Positions 25,241-33,814 of a stretch of DNA of 64,000 bases are shown here, piece by piece. Below the pieces are notes generated by a model. That model was not told the DNA's origin and did not search any database. It saw only the letters and a program-made list of their open reading frames with translations. The position numbers and the translations under genes are program-made. Source of the DNA: Sphingomonas sp. (GTDB lineage Bacteria > Pseudomonadota > Alphaproteobacteria > Sphingomonadales > Sphingomonadaceae); contig NZ_JAPKNM010000056.1 of the NCBI RefSeq assembly GCF_026460985.1, positions 1 to 64,000 of the forward strand. The letters are read 5' to 3'. Each line of letters begins with the position of its first letter. Positions within the stretch are counted from its first letter, which is position 1.

Positions 25241-26673
25241 AGCGCCTGACCCTTCTCGCCGCGGGACTGCTCTCCGCCTGCGCCGTCGGCCCCGACTATC
25301 GGCGCCCCGAAACGCCGCAGGCCGTGGCGGGGGCGTTCGTCGATCCGGGCGTCACCAAGGTGTCGGCCGGGGCGGTCGAGGGCGAATGGTGGCGGCTGTT
25401 CCGCGATCCCGCGCTCGACCGGCTCGTCGTCGACGCGCTGGCGCACAACACCGACATCCGCGTCGCCGCGGCCAATCTGCGCCGCGTGCGCGCCTTGCTC
25501 TCCGAGGCGCGCAACCAGCGGCTGCCGACCACCGATCTCAGCGCCCGCTACAACCGTCAGCGGGCCGGCGCGAACTCGAGCAACATCCCGGGCGCGCAGA
25601 GCGCCGAGTTCGACTTCTTCCAGATCGGGCTCGACGCGGGGTACCAGGTCGACCTGTTCGGCCAGGTCTCGCGTTCGATCGAAGCGGCACGCGGCGATGT
25701 CGCCGCGGCGCAGGCCGGGCTCGACGCGGCGCGCATCGCGGTCGCCGCCGAGACCGCGCGCGTCTATGCCCAGGCTTGCGGCTTCGCGGCGCAGGCAGCG
25801 GTCGCGCGCGAGACGGCGCAGCTCCAGGACCAGACGCTCGATCTCACCCGCCGGCTGCTCCAGGCCGGACGCGGCACCCAGCGCGACGTCGACCAGGCTT
25901 TGGTCCTCGCCGAGAACGCCCGCGCGCAGGTTCCCCAGTTCGAGGCCGAGCGCCGCGCGGCGCTTTATGCGCTCGCCACGCTCACCGGGCGCCCGCCGTC
26001 CGAGACCGACGACGCCGCGGAGCAATGCACCGTGCCTCCGCAGGTCAGCGGCCTGATCCCTGTCGGCGACGGCAATGCGCTGCTCGCCCGCCGCCCCGAT
26101 GTCCGCCAGGCCGAGCGTACGCTCGCCGCCGACACCGCGCGCGTCGGCGTCGCCACCGCGGCGCTCTACCCCTCGATCCAGCTGCTCGGCTCGGTCTCGC
26201 TCGGCGCGCAGGATATCGGCCAGCTCGCCAAGTCCGACTCGTTCAACTTCTCGCTCGGGCCGCTGATCAGCTGGAGCTTCCCGAACATGGGCCAGGCCCG
26301 TGCCCGCCTCCGCCAGGCCGAGGCAACGTCGGAAGGTTCGCTCGCCAGCTTCGACGGCACGGTGCTGACGGCGCTGCGCGAAGTCGAGCAGGCGCTGGCC
26401 CGCTATTCGGGCGAGATCGAGCGCAACGTCGCGCTGCGCCGCGCCGAGGCCGCCGCGAGCAACGCCGCGCGGATCGCCGGGCTGCGCTTCACCGCGGGCC
26501 GCGACACCCTGCTCCAGCGGATCGATGCCGAGCGCGACCGGGCCAGCGCCCGGGCGACGCTGGCGCAGTCCAACTCCGCGCTCGCCGAAGCCCAGGTCGC
26601 GTTGTTCAACGCGCTCGGCGGCGGTTGGGAGAAGGCACCGGCACCGGTGCGGCGCGAGCCCGCCGGCGGCTAG
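25237..26673 (+). CDS. RND efflux outer membrane factor (OprM/NodT family) lipoprotein
   Basis: A 478-residue TolC-like channel. The start ATG overlaps the pump stop (ATGA). The lipobox is LLSACAVGPDYRRPE, the classic OprM N-terminus. Two repeated coiled-coil halves follow (about 60-270 and 270-460), with WWRLFRDPALDRLV, LLARRPDVRQAERTLAA and ALYPSIQLLGSVSLG. It completes the efflux complex across the outer membrane. It converges with a small minus-strand gene 11 bp away. Confidence 0.95.
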   Translation: MKRLTLLAAGLLSACAVGPDYRRPETPQAVAGAFVDPGVTKVSAGAVEGEWWRLFRDPALDRLVVDALAHNTDIRVAAANLRRVRALLSEARNQRLPTTDLSARYNRQRAGANSSNIPGAQSAEFDFFQIGLDAGYQVDLFGQVSRSIEAARGDVAAAQAGLDAARIAVAAETARVYAQACGFAAQAAVARETAQLQDQTLDLTRRLLQAGRGTQRDVDQALVLAENARAQVPQFEAERRAALYALATLTGRPPSETDDAAEQCTVPPQVSGLIPVGDGNALLARRPDVRQAERTLAADTARVGVATAALYPSIQLLGSVSLGAQDIGQLAKSDSFNFSLGPLISWSFPNMGQARARLRQAEATSEGSLASFDGTVLTALREVEQALARYSGEIERNVALRRAEAAASNAARIAGLRFTAGRDTLLQRIDAERDRASARATLAQSNSALAEAQVALFNALGGGWEKAPAPVRREPAGG

Positions 26674-26684
26674 CGGCCATCAGG

Positions 26685-26939
26685 TCAGGCATCGGCGAGT
26701 CCGCGGTCGGGGTTCTCGCTGAAGCCACGCTCTTCCTCCACCGCGCGTTCGCGCAGTACATTGCGTGTCGCAGCGGTGCGGCGCTTGCGCTGCTCGCGAT
26801 GCTCGGCGGCGGCTGCCTCCTTGGCCCAGGCTGCTGCCGCTGCCTCGGCCTGAAGACGCACGCTGTCGAGGGTCGAAGACGACGCGCGGGCGCGCTGGAG
26901 CGCTTCCTGAGCGCGGCACAGGGCCGATGATGGGGGAAT
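26685..26939 (-). CDS. Small helical protein of unknown function, start uncertain
   Basis: The last 85 codons of a frame open to 27179 look like a real protein: Ala/Glu/Arg-rich helix (ALCRAQEALQRARASSSTLD, then AEAAAAAWAKEAAAAEHREQ) ending ERGFSENPDRGLADA. No ATG, GTG or TTG is well placed at its start. An ATT at 26939 has AAAGGA 8 bases upstream; otherwise translation begins far upstream at the ATG at 27179, within the overlapping DUF1508 gene. I do not recognise a function. It may be read as the third gene of a tiny minus-strand operon. The start given here is a guess. Confidence 0.4.
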   Translation of the reverse strand: MPPSSALCRAQEALQRARASSSTLDSVRLQAEAAAAAWAKEAAAAEHREQRKRRTAATRNVLRERAVEEERGFSENPDRGLADA

Positions 26940-26992
26940 GGCGAAGGTCCTTTTCGGCGGAATTGCGGAGCGCGATCGAACGCGAAGCGAAT

Positions 26993-27376
26993 TCAGTTGC
27001 GCACGGGAGTCCCCCGAACGCGCGCGGTTCCAGCGCCCCTGCGCAACGCGTCGACCGCCGCGGTGCATTCTCCTTCGGTGCGGAAGCCGCTTCCCGAAGC
27101 GACGGTGAGCCCCGCGCTCGAACAGAATCGCCAGCGCCAATCCTCGCCCGAGAACAGGATCGACGTGAGCATTACGCATTCAGCGCGGTAGATCTCGAAA
27201 TAGGCCTCGTTGCCGGGGCGAAGATCCTGTTCCGGGCAGGCGGTCCGGCTTTCCGGTTCGCTGCGGTCCGGCGACAGGCGCGGAATCGTATCCCGAAGCC
27301 GACGCGGCGGCCGGATGCGCTCGACCGACGAAGCGCCCTCGCCCGTGGATGGCCGGTCGCCCGAAAAGGGGCTCAC
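26993..27376 (-). CDS. DUF1508 (YegP-like) domain protein
   Basis: A 127-residue protein whose C-terminal half, YFEIYRAECVMLTSILFSG then DWRWRFCSSAGLTVASGSGF and TEGECTAAVDALR, matches the DUF1508 fold (F-E-I-Y...W-R-W-R...I-A-x-S-x-x-G-Y). The N-terminal 55 residues are low-complexity and charged. The GTG start at 27376 overlaps the stop of the gene upstream (GTGA), which supports it by translational coupling. An internal ATG at codon 69 would cut the domain. Function unknown; YegP-type proteins are stress-associated small proteins in other bacteria. Confidence 0.6.
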   Translation of the reverse strand: MSPFSGDRPSTGEGASSVERIRPPRRLRDTIPRLSPDRSEPESRTACPEQDLRPGNEAYFEIYRAECVMLTSILFSGEDWRWRFCSSAGLTVASGSGFRTEGECTAAVDALRRGAGTARVRGTPVRN

Positions 27377-27582
27377 GGCCGTAGCCGGGTGCGCGTGACG
27401 GCGCCGGTCAGCACGCGCGCGCCGAACGCCTTGGCGACCGCTCTGGCGCCGTCGGCGTTCATGAGCACGACGCGCGTGCCATTGGGGTGGAGCGGCTCGA
27501 TCGCACTGATCGCGGCATTGTGCTTCGCCGCCATCGCAATGACGTCAGCCCGATCGGCATCGATGTTGATTGCGCGCGACAT
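27373..27582 (-). CDS. Small conserved-looking hypothetical protein (69 aa)
   Basis: A 69-residue protein beginning MSRAINIDADRADVIAMAAK, with a central VVLMNADGARAVAKAFGARV. GGGAG lies 6 bases before the ATG at 27582, a good ribosome binding site. The alternating strand/helix pattern suggests a small alpha/beta fold. It is first of the three-gene run and shares 4 bp with the DUF1508 gene. I do not recognise the family. Confidence 0.6.
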   Translation of the reverse strand: MSRAINIDADRADVIAMAAKHNAAISAIEPLHPNGTRVVLMNADGARAVAKAFGARVLTGAVTRTRLRP

Positions 27583-27705
27583 GCAAATCTCCCGTCGGAG
27601 CGGGAGCGCAAGCATCTCTCAGTCGCGCCTTGCTCGAACGACGGTCGGCGCGATGAGTCGGATATGGGGTGCGAGGGGCGCTTTTACCAGCCCCCCAGCG
27701 CCCCT

Positions 27706-30558
27706 TCAGGGCCGCCGCACGGTGATCGCCTTCCCTTCATAGACGAAGCTCTGCGCCGATTCCGCGAAGTCCGGCGCGACGGCCCGGCCGGGGCCGTAGA
27801 AGCGCACCGAGATCGCGCGCTTGCCCGCCATGCCGTCATAGCCGCCCTCGCGAGCGCCGATCGTCAGCGTGCCCGCCGCCTCGTTCCACGTCACCGGCAC
27901 GCGCGCGAACTTGCCCTGCTTGTAGGCCGGGCTGGTGCCATCATCCTCGTAGAGCGAGAAGGCCCCGTCCGCGCCGGTGAAGACGTGGAGCACGATCGGC
28001 CCGTCGGGCTGCTCGCCGACATGCTGGATCGCCGCGCCGGTCGGCACGATCGATCCCGCACGGACGAACAGCGGCATGCGCTCGCGCGGCGCGGCCGCCT
28101 GGATCATCTGCCCGCCCTTATGGAAGGCGCCGGTGGCGAAATCGTACCAGCCGGCGCCGGCGGGGAGATAGACGTCGCGGGTGCGGGCGTTGAACGCAGT
28201 AACCGGCGCGACCAGGAAGGCCGGGCCAAACATGTACGCGTCGTCGACGTTCCACGTCCTGCGATCGGCCGGGAAGTCCATCACCAGCCCGCGCATCATC
28301 GTGCCGTCCTTGTGCCAGGTGTCGGCGGCGATGGTGTAGATATAGGGCATCAGCCGGTAGCGGAGCTGGTCGTACCAGACCATCGAATCGTACATCGCCT
28401 GGTCGCCCGCGGCGATCTCGAAGATCTCGCGCTTGGGCGTCTCGCCATGGCTGCGGAACAAGGGCGAGAAGGCGCCGAACTGGAACCAGCGCAGGTTGAG
28501 CTCGCGCCATTCGGCGACGTGCGCCGGCTCCTGGTTGGTATAGCGGTCCTCGAGCGCGAAGCCGCCGATATCGTGCGTCCAGTTGGGCACGCCCGACATC
28601 GACAGGTTGACGCCCGCCGAGATCTGGTCGCGCAGATCGTCCCAGCGCGAAGTGACGTCGCCCGACCAGAGCGCCGAACTGGCCCGCTGGATGCCGCCGA
28701 AGCCCGAGCGCGTCAGGATGAACGGCCGCTTGTCGGGCTGCGCCTCGCGCAGGCCGTCGGCGACGCCCTCGGCATGGACGAGCGGGAAGCTGTTGAAGAA
28801 CGAGACGGCCGGCCCCTGCGCGGTCGGCCCCATCCGGTCGATGCGCTGCTCGATCGAGAGGTTGGAATGGATGTCGGGCTCGGTCGCGTCCATCCACCAC
28901 GCGTCGAACCCCTTGTCGACCAGCCCTTCCTTCATCTGCCGGAAATAGATCGCACGCGCCTCGGGCGAATAGGGATCATAGTCGGTATTCTCATAGCCGG
29001 GCCCGACCCAGTCCTTCTCCTTCGCCTTGAGGTTGCCGAGATAGAGATGCCCCTTGGCCATCAGCTCCCGCGCGTTCTCGGTGTTCGGATAGAATTTGGG
29101 CCAGACCGAGATCATCACACGGGTGTTGAGGGCGTGCGCCTCGTTGACCATCGTCACCGGATCGGGGAATCGCTTCGCGTCGAAGCAATGGCAGCCCCAT
29201 TGGTCCTCGGGCCAGTAGAACCAGTCCTCGACGATATTGTCGATCGGGATCCGGCGCTTGCGATATTCGCGCACGACCGAGAGCAGTTGTTCCTGCATCT
29301 CGTAGCGCTGGCGGCTCTGCCAGAAGCCATAGGCCCAATTGGGCATCATCTCGGCCTTGCCGGTGAGCCCGCGATAGCCCGCGATCACTTCGTCCATGTC
29401 GCGGCCGCCGACATAATAATAGTCGATCGACCGGCCGACGTCCGACGACAGCCACAGCGAGTTGCGGTCGGGCTTGGGCAGCGGATCCGAGTGGAAGAGT
29501 GCGAGATAGCCCGCATTGGGCTCCCATTCAATGCGCAGCTCGACCGGCTTGCCCGCGGTCATCGGCAGCTCGAAATTATGGAACCAGGGGTTCCAGTTCT
29601 GCCGCCAGCGCGACAGCACTTCCTTGCCGTCGGCGAAGACCTTCACATAGCTCGACGAATAGAGCCGGAACTTGTGGGTGCCGGTCTTGTCGGGCGTGAC
29701 GCTGCCGGTCCACACCACGCTCTGCTTGCCGACCACCACGCCCGCGGTGTTCTGCCCGCTCTGCGGCGAGGCGACGGTCTGCGCCTTGGCGGCGGCGGGC
29801 CAGTTCTTCTGGTCCTTGATGAACTGATAGTCGATGAACGGCTCCTGCCGGCTCACCGCGAGCTTGTCGCCGAGGAAGTAATCCGCCTTCCAGCCCGGCT
29901 TGCCGCCGCTCGTCACCTTCAGCCCCTGCCCGACATGCGCATAGGGCACCGGATTGCCGAAGCGGGTGATCGAGTTGTTGTCCCAGAGCAGCCCGTAATT
30001 GCGCGTCGACACCAGGAAGGGGATCGCGATGTCCATATTGTGCTGGGCGAGTTCGACGTCCTCGCCGTTATAGTTCATCTGCCGGTTCTGGTGCTGGCCG
30101 AGCCCGTAGAACCCCTCGTCGGTACCGCGGTTGAACTGCTGCTCGGTGGCAAGGAAGGGCTTGCCGTCGGCGGTGGTCGCAGTGAATCGCCGCCGCGCTT
30201 CCTCGGCGAGCACCGGCTTGCCCGCCGCGTCGCGGAACTGGACGCGGCCGTCGGAAAGCCGGATCTCGGCGGTCACCTTGGGCAGCTTGAGCGTCACCAG
30301 CCCCTCGGCCTCGGTGATCACCGGGTCGCCCGCCGCCTCCGCGGTCACCATCAGGCTCTTGGGCAGGTTGAGCTCGCTCGCCGGCACCGCGGTCACCCGG
30401 AAGGAGGCGTCGCCATAAGCGAGCACCCTGACCCGCTTGGCCGCGCCCTGGTCCGGCGTCACCACCACGCCGTGCGGCACCCGCTCCACCTCGGACGCCA
30501 GCGCCGTGCCCGACATGAGCAAGGCGGCCAGCGCCGCCACCCCCAGCAAGTTCCTCAA
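27706..30558 (-). CDS. Secreted glycoside hydrolase family 31 with PA14-like insert (alpha-xylosidase/glucosidase)
   Basis: A 950-residue enzyme. I take the TTG at 30558 as start because GGGGAGG lies 5 bases upstream and the product then begins with a clean signal peptide (RNLLGVAALAALLMSGTALA). The N-terminal GH31 beta-sandwich contains FYGLGQHQN. A PA14-like insert at about 285-375 (VWTGSVTPDKTGTHKFRLYS, VFADGKEVLSRW, LRIEWEPNAGYLALF) precedes the catalytic barrel. The nucleophile Asp is in WWMDATEPD and the acid/base Asp in LWSGDVTSRWDDL. This architecture is known from xyloglucan alpha-xylosidases, so plant or algal oligosaccharides are the likely substrate. No other polysaccharide gene is adjacent. 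Confidence 0.9.
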   Translation of the reverse strand: MRNLLGVAALAALLMSGTALASEVERVPHGVVVTPDQGAAKRVRVLAYGDASFRVTAVPASELNLPKSLMVTAEAAGDPVITEAEGLVTLKLPKVTAEIRLSDGRVQFRDAAGKPVLAEEARRRFTATTADGKPFLATEQQFNRGTDEGFYGLGQHQNRQMNYNGEDVELAQHNMDIAIPFLVSTRNYGLLWDNNSITRFGNPVPYAHVGQGLKVTSGGKPGWKADYFLGDKLAVSRQEPFIDYQFIKDQKNWPAAAKAQTVASPQSGQNTAGVVVGKQSVVWTGSVTPDKTGTHKFRLYSSSYVKVFADGKEVLSRWRQNWNPWFHNFELPMTAGKPVELRIEWEPNAGYLALFHSDPLPKPDRNSLWLSSDVGRSIDYYYVGGRDMDEVIAGYRGLTGKAEMMPNWAYGFWQSRQRYEMQEQLLSVVREYRKRRIPIDNIVEDWFYWPEDQWGCHCFDAKRFPDPVTMVNEAHALNTRVMISVWPKFYPNTENARELMAKGHLYLGNLKAKEKDWVGPGYENTDYDPYSPEARAIYFRQMKEGLVDKGFDAWWMDATEPDIHSNLSIEQRIDRMGPTAQGPAVSFFNSFPLVHAEGVADGLREAQPDKRPFILTRSGFGGIQRASSALWSGDVTSRWDDLRDQISAGVNLSMSGVPNWTHDIGGFALEDRYTNQEPAHVAEWRELNLRWFQFGAFSPLFRSHGETPKREIFEIAAGDQAMYDSMVWYDQLRYRLMPYIYTIAADTWHKDGTMMRGLVMDFPADRRTWNVDDAYMFGPAFLVAPVTAFNARTRDVYLPAGAGWYDFATGAFHKGGQMIQAAAPRERMPLFVRAGSIVPTGAAIQHVGEQPDGPIVLHVFTGADGAFSLYEDDGTSPAYKQGKFARVPVTWNEAAGTLTIGAREGGYDGMAGKRAISVRFYGPGRAVAPDFAESAQSFVYEGKAITVRRP

Positions 30559-30727
30559 GTCCACCTCCCCAGCATTTTCACATATGCTATCTATTTTCAC
30601 ACCAGCCGTCCAGCGGGCCGCTTTTCGCGGTAAGTCCTTGCTGCAATGCGGCGATCCGCAGAATCCCGGCATTGATGCGCCAACCCTGTCCCGCTAACCC
30701 GTTGCGGGGACAAAGCGGGTGGATGGA

Positions 30728-30958
30728 ATGACCGAGTTCTTCATTTTCGTATATGCCTTGCTGGCGATGTTCGTGCTTTTCGCCATGCAGCGCAACCAGC
30801 GCGCGCAGCGGCCCAACCCCCAGATGGTCACGATGGTCGGCTGGGGCCTCTTTTCGCTGTCCTCGACGCTCGCGATCCTGATGGGCGCGGTCGCGCTTGC
30901 CGTGGCGCTGGGGCTGCAGATGCCGCTCCCAGCCAGCTTCGACGCATCGATCTTCTGA
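30728..30958 (+). CDS. Small two-helix membrane protein
   Basis: A 76-residue protein with two hydrophobic helices (MTEFFIFVYALLAMFVLFAM and GLFSLSSTLAILMGAVALAV) joined by a short basic loop (RNQRAQRPNPQ). GGATGGA precedes the ATG; a GTG three codons upstream is possible. It ends 5 bp before the gamma-carbonic anhydrase gene, so they are likely co-transcribed. Function unknown. Confidence 0.65.
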   Translation: MTEFFIFVYALLAMFVLFAMQRNQRAQRPNPQMVTMVGWGLFSLSSTLAILMGAVALAVALGLQMPLPASFDASIF

Positions 30959-30963
30959 AGCGG

Positions 30964-31488
30964 ATGCCGCTCTACGCGATAGGCGGCCACAAGCCTCAAA
31001 TCGCTCCGGATGCCTGGGTCGCGCCGAGTGCCGATCTGATCGGCGACGTGCATCTCGCCGAACTGGCCAGCGTCTGGTTCGGCGCCGTGATCCGCGCCGA
31101 CAACACGCCCATCACCGTAGGCGCGCGCACCAACGTCCAGGACAGCGCGATGCTCCATTCGGATCCCGGCGCGCCGTGCACCTTGGGCGAGGACGTCACC
31201 GTCGGCCACCACGCCATCCTCCACGGCTGCACGATCGGCGACCGCACGCTGATCGGCATGGGCGCCACCATCCTCAACCGCGCCGTGATCGGCGAGGATT
31301 GTCTCGTCGGCGCCGGCGCCTTGGTCACCGAGGGCAAGACCTTCCCGCCCGGCCATCTGATCGTCGGTTCGCCGGCCAAGGCGATCCGCCCGCTCGACGA
31401 CATGCAGAAGGCGATGCTCAAGGCGTCCGCGGCGCTCTACGCGGCCAAGCAGCGCGACTATGCGCAGGGCCTTCGCCGAGTCGATTGA
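30964..31488 (+). CDS. Gamma-class carbonic anhydrase-like hexapeptide-repeat protein
   Basis: A 174-residue left-handed beta-helix protein of the gamma-carbonic anhydrase / YrdA / PaaY family. Hexapeptide repeats run from about 20 to 140, and the zinc-ligand histidines are recognisable in DSAMLHSD and VTVGHHAILHGC. The family assembles as trimers with metal at subunit interfaces. It follows a small membrane protein gene after 5 bp. Whether it hydrates CO2 or is a thioesterase-like relative cannot be told from sequence. Confidence 0.9.
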   Translation: MPLYAIGGHKPQIAPDAWVAPSADLIGDVHLAELASVWFGAVIRADNTPITVGARTNVQDSAMLHSDPGAPCTLGEDVTVGHHAILHGCTIGDRTLIGMGATILNRAVIGEDCLVGAGALVTEGKTFPPGHLIVGSPAKAIRPLDDMQKAMLKASAALYAAKQRDYAQGLRRVD

Positions 31489-31573
31489 ACCTGGCTCCTA
31501 CAGGACCGGCCCTGCCGTAGCGTCGCCGGCGACGGGATAGACAGGCAACTCGGTTTCGCTACAAAACCGGTCC

Positions 31574-32515
31574 ATGGCCCTTCCCCCGCTGTTCGATCGC
31601 CTCCGGCTTCCCGTCATCGGCTCGCCGCTGTTCATCATCTCGGTGCCCGATCTGGTGATCGCGCAGTGCAAGGCGGGGATCGTCGGATCCTTCCCGGCGC
31701 TCAACGCGCGCCCGCAGAGCCTGCTTGACGAATGGCTCCACCGCATCACCGAGGAACTCGCCGCCTGGGATCGTGCCAATCCCGATGCGCCCGCCGCCCC
31801 CTTCGCGGTCAACCAGATCGTCCACCGCTCGAACGACCGGCTCGAGGCGGACCTCCACACCTGCGCCAAGTGGAAGGTGCCGATCGTGATCACCTCGCTC
31901 GGCGCGCGGCCCGAGCTCAACCAGGCGGTGCACAGCTGGGGCGGAATCACGCTCCACGACGTGATCGACGACCGCTTCGCGCACAAGGCGATCGAGAAGG
32001 GCGCCGACGGGCTGATCCTCGTCGCCACCGGCGCGGGCGGTCATGCGGGCGTGCTCAACCCCTTCGCCTTCGTCCAGGAAGTCCGCGAATGGTTCGACGG
32101 ACCGCTGATCCTGTCGGGCGCGATCGCCACCGGCCGCGCGGTGCTCGCCGCGCAGGTGATGGGCGCCGACCTCGCCTATATCGGCTCGCCCTTCATCGCG
32201 ACCGACGAAGCCAATGCCGTCGACGCCTACAAGCAGGGCATCGTCGAAGGCCGGGCGGCCGACATCGTCTATTCGAACCTCTTCACCGGGGTGCACGGCA
32301 ATTACCTGCGCAGTTCGATCGTCGCGGCAGGGCTCGATCCCGACAAGCTGCCCGAAAGCGATCCCAGCGCGATGAACTTCGGCGGCGCCAAGGCGTGGAA
32401 GGAAATCTGGGGATCGGGCCAGGGCATCGGCGCAGTCACCGCCGTCGAGCCCGCCGCGGTCAAGATCGAGCGGCTGAAGCGCGAATACGAGGCCGCGAGG
32501 GCCGCGCTGCGCTGA
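31574..32515 (+). CDS. Nitronate monooxygenase family FMN protein
   Basis: A 313-residue TIM-barrel flavoprotein of the nitronate monooxygenase / 2-nitropropane dioxygenase family. Seen are RLPVIGSPLFIIS at the N-terminus, a phosphate-binding region GADGLILVATGAGGHAG (with the His of the G-x-G-G-H motif), LSGAIATGRAVLAA, and GADLAYIGSPFIATDEA. These enzymes oxidise alkyl nitronates such as propionate-3-nitronate, though many family members have other roles. It stands alone, followed by a palindromic repeat and a converging gene. Confidence 0.88.
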   Translation: MALPPLFDRLRLPVIGSPLFIISVPDLVIAQCKAGIVGSFPALNARPQSLLDEWLHRITEELAAWDRANPDAPAAPFAVNQIVHRSNDRLEADLHTCAKWKVPIVITSLGARPELNQAVHSWGGITLHDVIDDRFAHKAIEKGADGLILVATGAGGHAGVLNPFAFVQEVREWFDGPLILSGAIATGRAVLAAQVMGADLAYIGSPFIATDEANAVDAYKQGIVEGRAADIVYSNLFTGVHGNYLRSSIVAAGLDPDKLPESDPSAMNFGGAKAWKEIWGSGQGIGAVTAVEPAAVKIERLKREYEAARAALR

Positions 32516-32527
32516 GCGCGGGCTTTC

Positions 32528-32664
32528 AATCCTCCCCCGCCAGGGGGAGGTGGCACGCTCAGCGTGACGGAGGGGGCGGAATCACTGGGCTCCATTGGAG
32601 AGGGCACTGCTTACCTCCCCCTCCGACGCCTTCGGCGCCACCTCCCCCTGGCGGCGGAGGATTG
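32528..32664. repeat. Paired inverted repeat in a convergent gap
   Basis: Arms of 28 bases at 32528-32555 and 32637-32664 are inverted copies with a few mismatches; both carry CCTCCCCC and CACCTCCCCCTGGCG-type sequence. The spacer contains shorter complementary stretches. It fills the gap between the nitronate monooxygenase gene and the converging rcdA-like gene. Confidence 0.8.
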
Positions 32665-32685
32665 AGGGTCGAATGTCGATCCGCC

Positions 32686-33159
32686 CTAGAACGAAGCGGA
32701 GAGCCTTTCGAGCATCCGACGGGCGGGGCTAGCCTCCGTCATCGGTTCGTCGAGCGACGCATCGAGGCGCGCGACCCGGCGGTGCAGCTCGATGCTCGTC
32801 GCGATGATCGTCCGCGCCTGTACCGGCATCGTGTCGAGCGTCGCCGCCTCGGTCTCGGGCGCCTCCCCCAGCCGCCGCGACGGCGACAGCGCGTCGCCAG
32901 GGGCGAGCTCGCCCGCCTCGACCGCGCGCTGGGTGAGCAGCCAGGCGATGATGTGCATCAGCCGCGTCGTCACCTTGAGCGACTCGCAGGAGAAGGTGAC
33001 GCGGCTCAGCGCCTCGAGCGAGTCGCGCTCGGCACGGCCCACCACGTCGAAATAGGCGCGCGCCTCGTCAGCCAGCAGCATCGCCTCGACATAGAGCGAG
33101 TCGACCAGCCGTCGGTGGATCGTCGTTGCCTGCTCCGTCATCGCGTAAAGAAGTGCCAT
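32686..33159 (-). CDS. rcdA: RcdA-like DUF1465 protein (regulator of CtrA degradation family)
   Basis: A 157-residue helical protein of the DUF1465 family, whose Caulobacter member RcdA is an adaptor that helps deliver the cell-cycle regulator CtrA to the ClpXP protease. Recognisable are the helices LVDSLYVEAMLLADEARAYF, ESLKVTTRLMHIIAWLL and QARTIIATSIELHRRVARLD. The start could instead be the ATG six codons in (33141); neither has an obvious ribosome binding site. A flexible Pro/Glu loop lies at about 100-115. Cell-cycle function is inferred from the family. Confidence 0.75.
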   Translation of the reverse strand: MALLYAMTEQATTIHRRLVDSLYVEAMLLADEARAYFDVVGRAERDSLEALSRVTFSCESLKVTTRLMHIIAWLLTQRAVEAGELAPGDALSPSRRLGEAPETEAATLDTMPVQARTIIATSIELHRRVARLDASLDEPMTEASPARRMLERLSASF

Positions 33160-33216
33160 ATCGGACGCGCGAGTTGAATGCTTAAAATCGCGGCATTCGG
33201 TCCCGGCGCGGGAGGA

Positions 33217-33414
33217 TCAGGCGATGATGTCGGGGATCAGATGGTCCTCGAGCTGCGTGATCTCGTCGCGCAGGCGCAGCTTGCGCTTCTTGAGCCGCGC
33301 GAGCTGGAGCTGGTCCGCAGTGCCGGTGCGGCGCAGCGCGTCGATCGCCGCGTCGAGGTCGCGATGCTCGGTTCGCAGGGCTTCGAGCTGCTTCTGGATC
33401 TCGCTCTCGTCCAT
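33217..33414 (-). CDS. DUF465 (YdcH-like) small protein
   Basis: A 65-residue helical hairpin protein: MDESEIQKQLEALRTEHRDL then DQLQLARLKKRKLRLRDEI. The L-K-K-x-K-L-x-L-x-D-E-I pattern is diagnostic of DUF465/YdcH. The frame is open to 33519, but the ATG at 33414 gives the standard family length. Function unknown. It diverges from a second DUF465 gene 160 bp away. Confidence 0.85.
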   Translation of the reverse strand: MDESEIQKQLEALRTEHRDLDAAIDALRRTGTADQLQLARLKKRKLRLRDEITQLEDHLIPDIIA

Positions 33415-33574
33415 CCCCGCCCCTCTACGCACTATCACTGCCGGACTCGAAACCCGCAACGGACCATCGCGTCTTTTCCGCAGGCCGTCGATTGCACCAA
33501 ATACGGGGGCGACAAGCATTGCGAAAGGTGATTTATTGGCTTCCCCCGGCGCTTATCGAAGGAGGAACGCTTCC

Positions 33575-33727
33575 ATGCAGAACGCGCATTTCGCGGCACT
33601 CAACGCCAAGCATTCGACCCTGGATCAACGGATCGCCGCCGAGTCGCAGCGGCCCCTTCCCGACCAGATGCTGATAGCGGAATTGAAGAAGCGGAAGTTG
33701 CGCGTCAAGGAGGAGCTCAGCCGCTAG
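33575..33727 (+). CDS. DUF465 (YdcH-like) mini protein, 50 aa
   Basis: AAGGAGG at 33560-33566 precedes the ATG at 33575 by 8 bases, so this very short gene is likely real. The product, MQNAHFAALNAKHSTLDQRI then MLIAELKKRKLRVKEEL, is a second DUF465 hairpin, shorter than its neighbour. The shared LKKRKLR core indicates common descent, perhaps a local inverted duplication. Function unknown. Confidence 0.85.
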   Translation: MQNAHFAALNAKHSTLDQRIAAESQRPLPDQMLIAELKKRKLRVKEELSR

Positions 33728-33784
33728 AGCGACGATCTGGCGCATTGTTGCGGGGGTGTGGTCTCGGGGCCGCACCTCCTGCGA

Positions 33785-33806
33785 CCGCCGGATATTATTC
33801 CGGCGG
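33785..33806. terminator. Hairpin in a convergent gap
   Basis: Perfect 8-bp arms CCGCCGGA and TCCGGCGG around an AT-only loop TATTAT. It lies between the DUF465 mini-gene and the converging PilZ gene and could terminate both. No clear T-run follows on either strand. Confidence 0.5.
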
Positions 33807-33814
33807 AAGCGGCG

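Noticed and set aside
27487-30633. A 1048-codon plus-strand frame opposite the GH31 gene
   Set aside because: Antisense shadow of a clear GH31 enzyme; composition typical of reverse-frame translation at high GC.
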